The notes beneath the pieces were generated by a model. It saw nothing but the letters and a program-made list of their open reading frames with translations. It had not been told where the DNA came from and ran no database searches. Shown here piece after piece: positions 54,386 to 64,000 of a DNA stretch of 64,000 bases. The stretch spans positions 18,485,687 through 18,549,686 of the forward strand of contig OX335654.1 of the NCBI GenBank assembly GCA_946894095.1, in the 5' to 3' direction. Every line of letters begins with the position of its first letter. The first letter of the stretch is position 1. This DNA is from Incurvaria masculella. Taxonomy: Eukaryota; Arthropoda; Insecta; Lepidoptera; Incurvariidae. Both the position numbers and the translations under genes were made by a program.

Positions 54386-54744
54386 AATAATTTTTAATTT
54401 TAAAGAGTTTATATTACAGTAGTAGAAGATCGAACAATCAATCAGAATTTATCACCTCAAGATAAAATTATAATAAAGTTTCAGTTATTAACAAAATAAT
54501 TCAATTCAGAGTAAAAAGCGTGGGGTGCTTGATAAAGTAAATGTAACAATCATTCTATTTGCAACTGTCTATCAGAGGAGAGTTATGAAAAGTAGTAAAA
54601 TGCACCCCACGCTTTTTACTCTGAATTGAATTATTTTGTTAATAACTGAAACTTTATTATAATTTTATCTTGAGGTGATAAATTCTGATTGATTGTTCGA
54701 TCTTCTACTACTGTAATATAAACTCTTTAAAATTAAAAATTATT
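54386..54744. repeat. Perfect 143-bp inverted repeat with 73-bp loop
   Basis: Arm 1 at 54386-54528 and arm 2 at 54602-54744 are exact reverse complements as far as I can read, for example GATCGAACAATCAATCAGAA against TTCTGATTGATTGTTCGATC. The arms begin AATAATTTTTAATTTTAAAG and end AAAAAGCGTGGGGTGC. Loop 54529-54601. No ORF, no target duplication visible. The left flank has two CGAACTAAAAAATRRAAAAT copies (54303 and 54369). Confidence 0.95.
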
Positions 54745-57700
54745 CGAAAAATGAATCGTCGTTTGATCATTCTCCCGGTATCGCACGTTTATAGCGTCAC
54801 AATCCTTTTGGGCTAAGCTAACCAAATCGAGGTTAATGGATCAATAAATAATTTCCACCGTTATATTGAACAAATCTGCGATAACGGAGCTATCTGTCTC
54901 ACGGGAGGACATTCACCTAGTCACAGGCACGGAACTAACGAATGGTAAGGTAGGAGGAGCGTGGGTGGCACCGGCCCGGTGCAACGTGCAGACGGAGTGA
55001 ATGACCCACATAGCTCCGCCGCCGCACGCGTGTATACACTCCTAGGTAGATGCGCCTAGCTGCATGCGACGCGTCACCGCCGCCACTATTAATACGCAAG
55101 CGAATGCAAATATTGACACGCGCTAGTGGTCCACCGTTGATAATGGCGGAAATCGCAGTGTACGAGCGCCGACACTACGCCTGCTTCTGTGTGCGAATCC
55201 CTGAGGACAATCCGTTTATAGACTAATCGGATTGAGTCCGTTGCGGTTGGCTCGTCACCTCTTGGACGTCCGTGTGCGAATTATGGTATCAAAAAGTCCT
55301 CCAGACTGAAATATGAAATTGACTTTATCGATACGAAGCCTTCGAGTGTATTTTTTCGTTTACGGTTTTACGGTTTTTTCAACGTCTGATAACGTCTTCT
55401 TTTTCTAAAAATGTTTTTTTTATAATTTGGTATCAATCTGAGCTGGAGGAAAGGTTGTGACCACAGTTAGTTTACTTGAGGCAGAAACGATCGCATGTGC
55501 AGCCCCGAGCGCCTCGCTAATCGCCTGTCGCGTCGCCAATCGCGCCGGCAACCGATAGCGTGGCCGTCGGCCTTGTGACACACATATGTCGCTGCTATTG
55601 TCTTATCACCTCCGATAGCGCGCAGAGGTGCCAACCTAACCGATCATATTTTGCGCGCTAAATTCAACCGAACTCGCTAGATTGGTAAAAATCTGCGCAC
55701 CTCCCGCGCAATGATAACCGCACTGGTAATGCGAAAAGACAACGTAATAAACCTCGCAATGACAGCGTTCAAAGTGCGCATTCGAACGTAATTCACACAA
55801 CCGTGTGTGTGTACGTGCCCGTAGCCCGACAGCGATGCTAAAATAATTGGGACAGCTGACCACCTGACCGCGCAAATTGAGCGTATTTCTTATCACACGC
55901 GAAACACATGTACGAATCGCTGAATATATGTCATGTTTATCTTATCAACGCCTTTATTACGACTCGCGAAATCTTTTATCGCCGCACCGAGGCCGCGCGA
56001 ATTCTTCCGTCGCCGGCCGGAGCCCCCGCCTCCCCCACGTGCCGCCGCACATATACGTACCTACCTGTCTGCGCGTTGCTTTACATTTATTTCGTTTTCG
56101 CAGCCAATACTTATTTACACCGACGCTTTACAGCACAAAATACCTGTATTGTACTTGCTGCTTGGAGTTAATAACTCACAACGAGGTAACGACCTTCCCA
56201 GTTTCGAAAGTTTCCAAAATAAATCGAACATACCTACTACTTAAAGTAGAGTACCTAGCAACTGTTCGTGGAGCGGGCGCCCATTTGCGTACAATAGCTA
56301 TTCCGGGTGTTTCGCAAACTTCGCTCTAGATAGGCAGCACATAAAGAAGCCCGGGTGTGGGGCCCCCCGCACCCGTGCGTCCGTGAACTTGTCGTCCGCC
56401 GTCAAGGTCGCGCACCACCACCCCCCGTCCCGCTACCGCCGCCCGCGCCGCGAGGTGTACCGCCCGCCCGCGCGATCGATGGCGAATCGTTTATTTCCAA
56501 ACAAGCTCCGAGGACCGTGTCAATAGAGCGATGCGGCGGCCGCGGTGAGTTAGTTACGCAACGCGTACCTGATAGTACCTACACCAACGTCTCACACCGA
56601 CAACGAAGGCAAGGCCAAATTTGTACCTTACTCAACAAAACGATTGCGAAGGGCCTTGTGCGTGCCTACGATGCCGCAACACTTGTCTATGCGCGGGAGA
56701 TTGAAGCGTGTCGTCGCGCGCCGCGGCCCTTCGCGTGTGTCTAGCCGTGAAGGGTTGCGAAGTTGCGAGTGTTAATCCTCCGCCGTCGCGTCACGCTCGG
56801 CGTCACGGCGGCGCCGACGAGCACCCGGCACGAACGCTTTATTAATTATGCGCGAGTCCAAATGCCAGTGAACTTGGCCTGGATCGCGCTGCGGTCGGGC
56901 TGCGCGGTCGCGGCGGACTCGTCCCGGGAGCGTCGCGACTTTTGAATATCGAACGCCTCGAGCGCCCAAACTCCGCCGCGAGCCACTCGGAATCAGCTGC
57001 GGGAAACCGGACCGAGCGCTGACGTCAGTGCCACGCACGTGAATAAATTACGACCGTCGAATTGGTGAAGTACCGCTGGGGACGTGAGATCGGTTGGGAG
57101 AAGGCGCGAGTGCACGAAAGGTCTATAATTAGTCACGATGCAAAGTCGCGGAAGTTGGGCGTGAGTCACGGACCCCAGGTGATCTCCGTTCGGAGAATCG
57201 CCGCCGAGACACTCCCAAGTTGGTGTCGGATTCCTCCTCCCGGCCACCGCTCAGTGGGAGCGGGCACGGGCTCGATCCCAAATCAACCTAACCCCGATGT
57301 GATACCTGAGCACAGGTCAGTCGTCCCGCCAGGGTTCTAGTCTTTTTCCGGTGCCTGTACTAGCCGTTAGGTTCCGTGCGGTCAGCGAGCGCATCGCATC
57401 ACGCAAACGGCCGGATAACTCCACCTCACCGCGCCATGACTGGATTATCATTAGTTTTTGCCGCGGAGGAATGTTACATTTCCTATGGAATTCACGGTGC
57501 AAAACGCCGCCGTTGCATTTTGAAATGTTACACCATTTTTTCGAGTCACGTGAGCCCGCCGTCTGCCCGCCGCACGTTCGATGAGGAAAAAGTAATTATA
57601 CGCGGTGCATCGCACTCGGACAAATCGCGATGTGGCGTGCGGCCGGAGCGTGTTGCCATTTAGCCCTGCGCATCTATGAATCTATCACCGCGCGCAAAAA

Positions 57701-58031
57701 GGGCGCTTGCGACGCACCGCCGCCCCCTCCCCTCCGACCTGTGCGATCGACGTCACAGTTTACGGCCCCCGAAATAGACGTCGTTTGTCGGTCCCGCTCA
57801 CATTTCCGAATTCCGAACGAGGCGGCCGTTCTTTTTGGCTCGCGCGATCAAAAGAAATGGCGTTCCTCGTCGATGCTCGGTGGAGCGTGTGGGTGCCGAC
57901 CGTGTAGATGCAGCGGCCGCACGCTTTATCCGTGCACGCGTGCCCACTCACCCGAGGCGTCACGCGTTAGGCCGTCTAGGGCGTTCAGCATCGAGCAAGG
58001 AAGCACGGGAGTGGCGATCGAAAGTCACCTC
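54745..58031. other. GC-rich, largely repeat-free interval, no recognised gene
   Basis: The longest stretch without any family seen elsewhere in the window. CpG-rich at 55000-55080, 55480-55560, 56350-57060, 57150-57300 and 57640-57960. ORFs of 60-150 codons on both strands overlap and have no domains. A near-consensus donor GTGAGT stands at 56545 (GGCCGCG|GTGAGTTAG). I cannot assign an exon. Confidence 0.4.
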
Positions 58032-58171
58032 TAAGCCCCGATTGCACGAAGAGACGGCTGAGTTAATCATTGTTCAAACACGTCACTTTTAGTGAACCGC
58101 ATGGAGTTCATTCCTTTTCATACGTTGACGTTCATTTTAATTATTTGTCCTTTCGTGCACTCGGCCCTAAA
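58032..58171 (+). mobile_element. MITE-C copy with internal deletion (TAA target)
   Basis: TAAGCCCCGATTGCACGAAG to TTTCGTGCACTCGGCCCTAA. It lacks the ACTGTC...AAAGTGACGTG segment. Confidence 0.9.
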
Positions 58172-58825
58172 CGTAACGTATTGCTGCTGTCTACTGCACT
58201 TAATGCAAGGTGTGTTTGCACATTGGGCTGCACGCCTAAATTATGCTAATCGAATGAAGTCGTTTGTAAACAAAATATCACAAAACATAACCTATAATAT
58301 TTAATTCATACTTTGTGCTAGTCTGTTAGATTAAAATTAGTTTGAAGACATAAGCTCGTCTTTTCCTCCAAACCTTATTCTAACTACATCTAAGTATTTA
58401 CATCTTTCATCTAAGACCTCGTAAATAAAACTGGACAGGAATATCAGTTTGGACGTTTCCAAGGTGAGGTCACCTACAATAATCTTCGAGGTTTCTTTCC
58501 CATTGCAATTGCTCTGCTCTCAGTACGTACTTTTATATTACTCTTACTTATTCTGTGCCTATATGCATAATCGCTCGCTGCTCACGAGTCGCTATAAACA
58601 TGTTAATTCGTGCTCAGCTGTGTGAGTGCATTTTTATGCACTTAATTGGCGATATGCATTTCTATTTTTAATTGCATGCGGTTGTTCCCCCGTCGCGTCG
58701 GCGCTTTTCATATTTTTTACTGTCCTTTTAATTAACAGATCTTAACTAACATCTTGGTTTTATATGCCCGGTTGTAAAGGTCGAGTGTAGAGAAATAAAC
58801 GCAATATCTTTTTTATTACCATTCC
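58172..58825. other. Unassigned spacer
   Basis: No recognised gene or repeat. Confidence 0.4.
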
Positions 58826-59152
58826 TAAGGGGCCATCCATACATTACGACATTTGAAATTAGGGCGGGGGTCTGGACAGCGGATGATGGTCATATGACGT
58901 CGAAGGGGTGGGATTGCCAAAATTGACATCATTCTTCATTGACATTAATAACAAACACAATGTTTAGTCGTAAAAGTAATGTTTAAACAACTATTAGGTT
59001 GCACCATAAAGTTATTGAAAATGACGTCATTCGTCGTCAATTTTGGGTGAGGAGGGGGGGTTCGTTGGATGATGACGATGGGATGATTTTAAGGAGGGGG
59101 GGGGGTCCAAAATCTCCAAAAAAAGATGACGTAATACATGGATAGGCCCTAA
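58826..59152. mobile_element. MITE-R, 327 bp (TAA target)
   Basis: TAAGGGGCCATCCATACATT to ATGGATAGGCCCTAA; TIR of about 25 bp including ATTACGACAT / ATGACGTAAT. G-runs at 58860 and 59050-59105. A common lepidopteran MITE type. Confidence 0.8.
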
Positions 59153-59448
59153 GCACATAATAAAACGTCACGGTGCGGCGTAAATTTATACCAGTGGCCG
59201 CAACGTCCACCACAATTTGATCCCGTCTGATATGATAACAATGTAAATAATCACTACGTGTCTAGATATGATATGCAGCGGTTTGCTTAGTTAATAATTC
59301 CGTGGACGTAATCTTATCTGGCGGCGTGGTGGCGCCGGCCAGGATAACTTTTCAAATTCTTCAAATTTACGCGCCTAAGTACCTACTTTGAAGGTTTCGT
59401 TTAATGTATCACGATCCCATGGAAAAACGAATCAAAAATAAAATGTGA

Positions 59449-60246
59449 TATGCATTAAAGCTAGTTTACACATCTCTATGCCAGTCTATACTCACGTACT
59501 GTATTACTTCTTGGGGAGGTGCTGCCAAAACCCTTATGCTAGAGGTAGAAAGAGCTCAACGAGCTGTGCTAAGGGTAATGCAAAAAAAGCCATACAGATA
59601 CCCAACGCACAATCTACACAATGAGAGCAATCTCTTAACAGTAAGGCAACTTTTCATTTCTTCTATACTGAACGAACAGCGCTCTAAAGGTTTCCAAGCA
59701 AGCGTACTAACTCGTTTCACACGTTCTTTAAATCAAAGGTCAGTTCCCAAAACTGAAACTCGTTTCGCTCAGCGTTTCGCTTACTTTCTTGGCCCGTACA
59801 TATATAACAGAATATTACTTTACAACAAATTTACTAGGACTAACAAGCACGATTTTAAACAGCAGGTAAATGGGTGGCTACTAGCACAAAACTATGAACA
59901 GACAGAAAATCTACTCTGTATAGTTAGCTAGTAACGACTTTATAAAGCCAACTATTTTCTACGAGTCCCCTCCCTTCCCTCACATTACACCACACCACAC
60001 ATCCTATCACCTTACACACATATACCAACATCACACACAATACCTATACACATACACTAACACAAAATCATTTCATAACATCCAAATCACAACTTCGGAT
60101 CGATGTTCATGTATTTGTTTATTTTATTTTTTTTAATGCGCAACCTCTTTCCCATGATACAGTCAAGCACTAGTTTGGGAAAGAGGGAACATAACTGTTT
60201 TTCTACTGTACCTTTATAAAATAAAATTTGATTTGATTTGATTTGA
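59449..60246 (+). mobile_element. CR1-like LINE 3' end (ORF C-terminus, 3' UTR, (GATTT)n tail)
   Basis: 5'-truncated copy. The ORF C-terminus is followed by a CA-rich 3' UTR (TACACCACACCACACATCCT), GTTTGGGAAAGAGGGAACAT, TTTATAAAATAAAATTTGAT and four GATTT units. The 3' 400 bp is the same sequence as the reverse insertion at 47097-47499. Confidence 0.9.
59452..59931 (+). pseudogene. CR1-group LINE ORF2, C-terminal fragment
   Basis: The frame reads from ATGCATTAAAG (a TGA lies just upstream at about 59446) through ALKLVYTSLCQSILTYCITS, WGGAAKTLMLEVERAQRAVL and RVMQKKPYRYPTHNLHNESN to a TAG at 59929. The YG/SWGG...L...QRAVLR-x(n)-L-x-V-x-x-LF layout is the thumb-to-C-terminal region of CR1/Jockey-type reverse transcriptases. 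Only about 159 codons survive and no RT catalytic motif is present. The Met at 59536 is internal, not a start. The clade within the CR1/Jockey group cannot be fixed by eye. Confidence 0.8.
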
Positions 60247-60777
60247 TTAAGAATCGACTGTTAAGCAGGGACACAGTAATTAACAAAAGATAGCTTTAAA
60301 AATAACTACTTTATTGAACTAGCAAACATACCTTTCGCGGGCATTGCTTCCACAATATTCGCCATCTGTCTATATGTATATCTCGCCATGTGCTTCATAC
60401 CGCCTGGGTATACCCATAATTTGAAAATTCTCCTACAGTTCATACTTCCGTAATCATGATTGATTTAACGTATGCCTCGTTGCGAAGGCGGACTGCAACG
60501 ATTGAACATTCTAACATATTGCCAACATCACCAAAATTGTATGGCATCAGACGCTACGAGTGTGGGCCAGTCCTAAATTAACTTTTTAGTACTAAGTATG
60601 TACAGTCGAACAAAGGATTTAGGATTCACATCCGGTTGAATGAAAAGATGAACAGTCCAAATACTGATAGAAACAATTTTAGTGTTGAGTATAGATTCAA
60701 ACATAGTTGAGGATGTCTACTATGTAATGTAATGATGTCTACTGAGTAAACAAAACCCTAACAAAATTGAATCAGAG
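60247..60777. other. Unassigned spacer
   Basis: No recognised gene or repeat. Confidence 0.4.
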
Positions 60778-61110
60778 GTTTTTTTTTTTTTTTATGTGAC
60801 TGGACATGGATGGCTAATACCACAAGTTCTGTCATGGTATTAGCCCAACACACCACATGGGAACTAGGTGCCATGCCAGGGACCTTCCTTATATTGCACG
60901 GCTACATTGAACTGGATAGAAAACACGGACAATTTTCATTGCCGCTTCGACCATCGTTCATCCAATGCGATGGTACCAACCCGGGCGGGATAAACCCTAC
61001 CACCTAGTAAGTAAGGAAGGGGACCTACAGCTTAACGTGGAATCCGAACCACGGCCAGCCTCTCTCAACGGTCTAATGGTCACCCATCCAAGACCAGACC
61101 GGACCCAGCG
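60778..61110 (-). mobile_element. SINE-B, 5'-truncated within the 5S-like head
   Basis: Poly-T (tail), ATGTGACTGGACATGGATGG, the body, and CACCCATCCAAGACCAGACC GGACCCAGCG, where it stops. The 5S A-box part and the A-box-like start are missing, as expected for incomplete reverse transcription. Confidence 0.9.
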
Positions 61111-62210
61111 TTTTTACGTTTAACCGGAAGTATATCCTTCAACCATTGGTTGACTGTACGTCTTTTTCAACGACGTTCTTCCATCGTTCCACCCAGTGCT
61201 TGTAATTTGAAGTGCGCAGTAAAACCGAAGATATAACATTTCTATTCGTCCATACGCACGAACCGACGGCAATGGGTATCGATCTAGTCGCGATTACCAT
61301 ACTAATGGAGTTAAGCGTCTCATTGGCCCGCGAGAGGCGAGGCCGTCGCCGGGCGGCAGCGGGGCCCTGCGGCCCTTCGCGAAGCGTAACAAAGAGACAC
61401 AGAGAGCGTCCGAGGACAGAGCCGCAATGTTTGGTAACCTCAGCCACGTGTAGCCTCCGCCACTAGCTTCGACCGGCGACGCTCCGACAACTCCGCTCCG
61501 TGTGTGGACGTCGCCACAGAATATCGCGACACGGAAGCAAAGAGTATACACGGTGTTAACCCAAGTAGGCGACATTCCCGAAAGGGGGTTATTTTGGGTC
61601 ATATACTGATGCCGAAAAAGTAGGTATTTTTTTTTTACCTTTTGTTTTAAAATTTTCGATTTCTCATACTAGTATGAAAGCATAGTATTTCGTAATAGGA
61701 ATCGCTCTGCATTAACAAAAAGTTCTAAAGTAGAACATTTTTTTAAATAAATGTGAAAATTTACATTCGGATCGACGCAATAAAATTGGCGGCGGCGCGC
61801 AGTCAGCTGCGAGACAGCAAACGCGTGGTTTTGGCAGTGGCGCGAACGCATGGCGTGCTTACACCATTCCACAGGGATATTGTCGGTGCGGTTAAAGTTT
61901 GGATTAAATCTGCAATTTTTTTTACTATTTTAGATTTAATTTTTAAATACCACAAAATGATCAGTATACGAAATAGTTAAATAATCGGTATTAAAATAGA
62001 AATGTCGCGAAAAAAATTAACACCGTATAATAAACGGAAGCGACTTGCGGCTCCAGCGCGACTCGGCAAGATGGAGGCGCGTCGCACAGAATAATACCAT
62101 TGCAGGATTGTCAAAATTGGATTGTAGGCCCTCTGGACTGAGATTTGGTAATAAAAGCATAATACCACAGATTTTAACACTGAAATGTTTCTGCGTGGAT
62201 AACTTGATGA
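61111..62210. other. Unassigned; GC-rich 61290-61520
   Basis: ORFs on both strands (84-102 codons) in the GC-rich part lack motifs. The remainder is AT-rich. Confidence 0.35.
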
Positions 62211-62484
62211 AGAACGGCCAAGTGCTAATTGAACTCGCACACGAAGGGTTCCGTACCATCGTATAAGATTAAACTCAAAACAAATTATGGAGGCGCACCC
62301 ATTCGTTTTTATTTGTTTTTAATTATTACTATTGGTTGTTAAAGAGCTGGAATAGGACCACTCTAAACATTTCAGCTGTCTACCATTACGGTTCATGAGA
62401 TGCAGCCCGCTGACAGACGATCGAACAGCGGAGACTTAGTGATAGGGTTCCATTGGGACCATTTGGGTACGGAAATCTAAAAAG
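62211..62484 (+). mobile_element. SINE-A, divergent copy
   Basis: AGAACGGCCAAGTGCTAATT, CTCGCACACGAAGGGTTCCG, TTACGGTTCATGAGATGCAG and GGGACCATTTGGGTACGG. The GGAC block has decayed to GACAGACGATCGAACAGCG, so this is an old copy. Confidence 0.8.
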
Positions 62485-63540
62485 TAACTCGGACTCACAC
62501 ATTTTACGACCGTTATTCCGCATTACCATATTCAAGTTCTCGGGGGCTTAAATCCAATTGCAATGCGTAATAAGTTTGCGTGAGGATACTCCGCTCAAAA
62601 TCGGTGCTCGCACCGCCCACCGAGATCATGTTACAGTAGAATAATTGAATTTAACGGATATGAGAAGGCACGGTGGCCTGTATTCTACAGTCAAGTGGTT
62701 TCGCTTGACGGTGGGTAGTTTTCTAAACTTTAGCGTTCGCTCAACACGTCACGAGACCGCCGTGTCAGTCTTCCCGTTACCGCGCGCGGTGCATCGCTTT
62801 CGAAATATTCGGGAAAATTCCACGGTGAGTCCCGAAATATTGTTTCCTAAACCTTTGTTACCTGACACTTAAGGTACACTGAAAAAATACTGGTTAAAGT
62901 GGCCTATACATGTTTTCTCGAAAATTTACGTGACTTTTGTTGGAAACGCCTCACACCCACTATTTGTATATAGACATGAACTTTGACATTGGCGAAATGT
63001 GTTAGATGCACGAAAACCAAAAACGATCCAAAAGTAGAACCCTGAAAAGAAGAAGACAACCTGTATGAATCTTTTGTTTTGAGATGCTCGTTCTCATATT
63101 TCATTAATGCAGGATACTATCGGACAACTTATAACCATGGGCCCCATGCTTATTTTTTCTTAGTTTTATTAATTATTTTTAGTCCAGCTTACTTTCTACT
63201 TTTCTAAGCCGAACACTGAAACCTTTCCGAGAGAACTTGACGGGCGTCATATTTCTACAGTTCGCATTTTAGACGGACGGGGCGCGACGAATGTAAACGT
63301 GTTTGCCGAAGGTGTCAGCACTCCTATCGGCGCGAGCTTATTGCAGGAAGACGGCGCGTTTCCTCGAAGCGGAGGCGCGCGCGCGGAATGCAGTTTGCGC
63401 GACGCAAAAATGCCTATTGAAATTCGAAGCCGATGCAATTACTGTGCCCGGTGCATCGCGCGAACAATAGCTCCCGGCGGAACTGGCGGCCGATAAAGAC
63501 GTGTCGCCTCCTCCGAGGAGGAACTTGCGTGCCAATGCAC
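62485..63540. other. Unassigned
   Basis: A near-consensus donor GTGAGT at 62825 follows TTCGGGAAAATTCCACG. 63260-63500 is GC-rich with short ORFs on both strands. No domain or repeat recognised. Confidence 0.35.
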
Positions 63541-64000
63541 TTTTTTTTTTTTTTTTTTTTTCTTTATTAAGGTTCGCCAACAGGGTAAAACACGTACAAT
63601 TTACAAAAGGAGATGTGTTACAAAAATATAGCGTTCGTGTACACCCCACAAGTGGCGAACACAGCATGCGTAATAATAACAGATGATAACTTAACTTAAC
63701 CTAACATATTTAACAAAACAAAACAGCATTTTATTAAAAATAAAAAAAATGTTAAACAAAATAAAAGTTCTGAACCAACAAGAATATTATTTAAAAAAAT
63801 ATATATATGGGTATACTTACTAACTACACACTTTTATATATATTAACTTATAAATAGGTACTGCTAGCTTTTCGCATCCTTTTAATTTTTTTAAATTTTA
63901 TTTATTTGGTATGCCAACAAATTTATACACAAAACAGTTACATAGTTTCACTACTAAAAATAACTAATTTACAGTGTACATGTTAATTATAGGCCTACAC
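63541..64000 (-). mobile_element. Retrotransposon 3' end, reverse, running off the window
   Basis: A 20-nt T-run then TCTTTATTAAGGTTCGCC. The reverse strand reads GGCGAACCTTAATAAAGA plus poly-A, a polyadenylation signal followed by a tail. This indicates a retrotransposed or LINE 3' end. The body has no recognisable ORF before the window ends. Confidence 0.5.

Noticed and set aside
57745..57800. Next Myc exon, because one frame reads PEIDVV
   Set aside because: No AG acceptor fits the required phase 1 join, the acidic EE context and downstream bHLH are absent, and the surrounding sequence has no Myc similarity.
62816..62830. Exon ending at the GTGAGT donor
   Set aside because: A good donor alone. 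No acceptor, coding potential or transcript evidence supports an exon.

Overview
The window looks like nuclear DNA of a moth or butterfly (Lepidoptera). There is no bacterial-style gene packing. Most of the sequence is AT-rich and built from short non-autonomous transposons. The recurring families resemble repeats known from lepidopteran genomes: a SINE-like element with a GGAC tetranucleotide block, a Pol III SINE with 5S rRNA or tRNA heads, many MITEs with TTA/TAA or TTAA targets, and 3' ends of CR1-like and RTE-like non-LTR retrotransposons. A short (TTAGG)n tract, the insect telomere unit, is also present.

Only one host gene is recognised with confidence, a Myc transcription factor on the + strand. 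The coding exon with its splice acceptor is at 47885-48651, with the start codon at 47985. It encodes the N-terminal 222 residues, including Myc box II (DCMWAGKC) and ending at TPSDS where the conserved acidic block normally begins, and then meets a GT donor. No exon for the bHLH-zipper is visible downstream, so the next intron probably runs past the window (at least about 15 kb). GC-rich islands at about 42.2-42.9 kb and 43.8-44.7 kb are candidate 5' non-coding first exons. A donor at 42871 joined to the acceptor at 47884 would put an in-frame TGA directly before the coding exon, which supports the chosen ATG.

Layout: 0.8-4.3 kb is a 100-bp minisatellite (about 20 units, partly ordered as 400-bp four-unit blocks) split by a 1.44-kb insert. 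4.7-16.6 kb is mixed SINEs and MITEs with one unrecognised ORF near 6.3 kb. 16.9-24.7 kb holds a long-terminal-inverted-repeat element, a large dispersed repeat and nested SINEs. 25-33.8 kb is dense in MITEs and SINEs, including two inverted copies of one TTAA element. 34-41.4 kb has further nested elements and a roughly 380-bp inverted pair. 42-48.7 kb is the Myc 5' region. 48.7-64 kb is GC-rich, mostly unrecognised DNA with a broken RLE-type retrotransposon (52.6-54.1 kb), a flawless 143-bp inverted repeat (54.39-54.74 kb) and a CR1-like LINE 3' end (59.45-60.25 kb).

Several insertions can be read at base level because an uninterrupted relative of the target lies in the same window. These are a MITE in a MITE (41.1 kb), a LINE tail in a long-TIR element (47.1 kb), and a SINE in one unit of a tandem duplication (52.0 kb). 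All family names here (SINE-A, SINE-B, MITE-C and so on) are local labels. No database search was possible.
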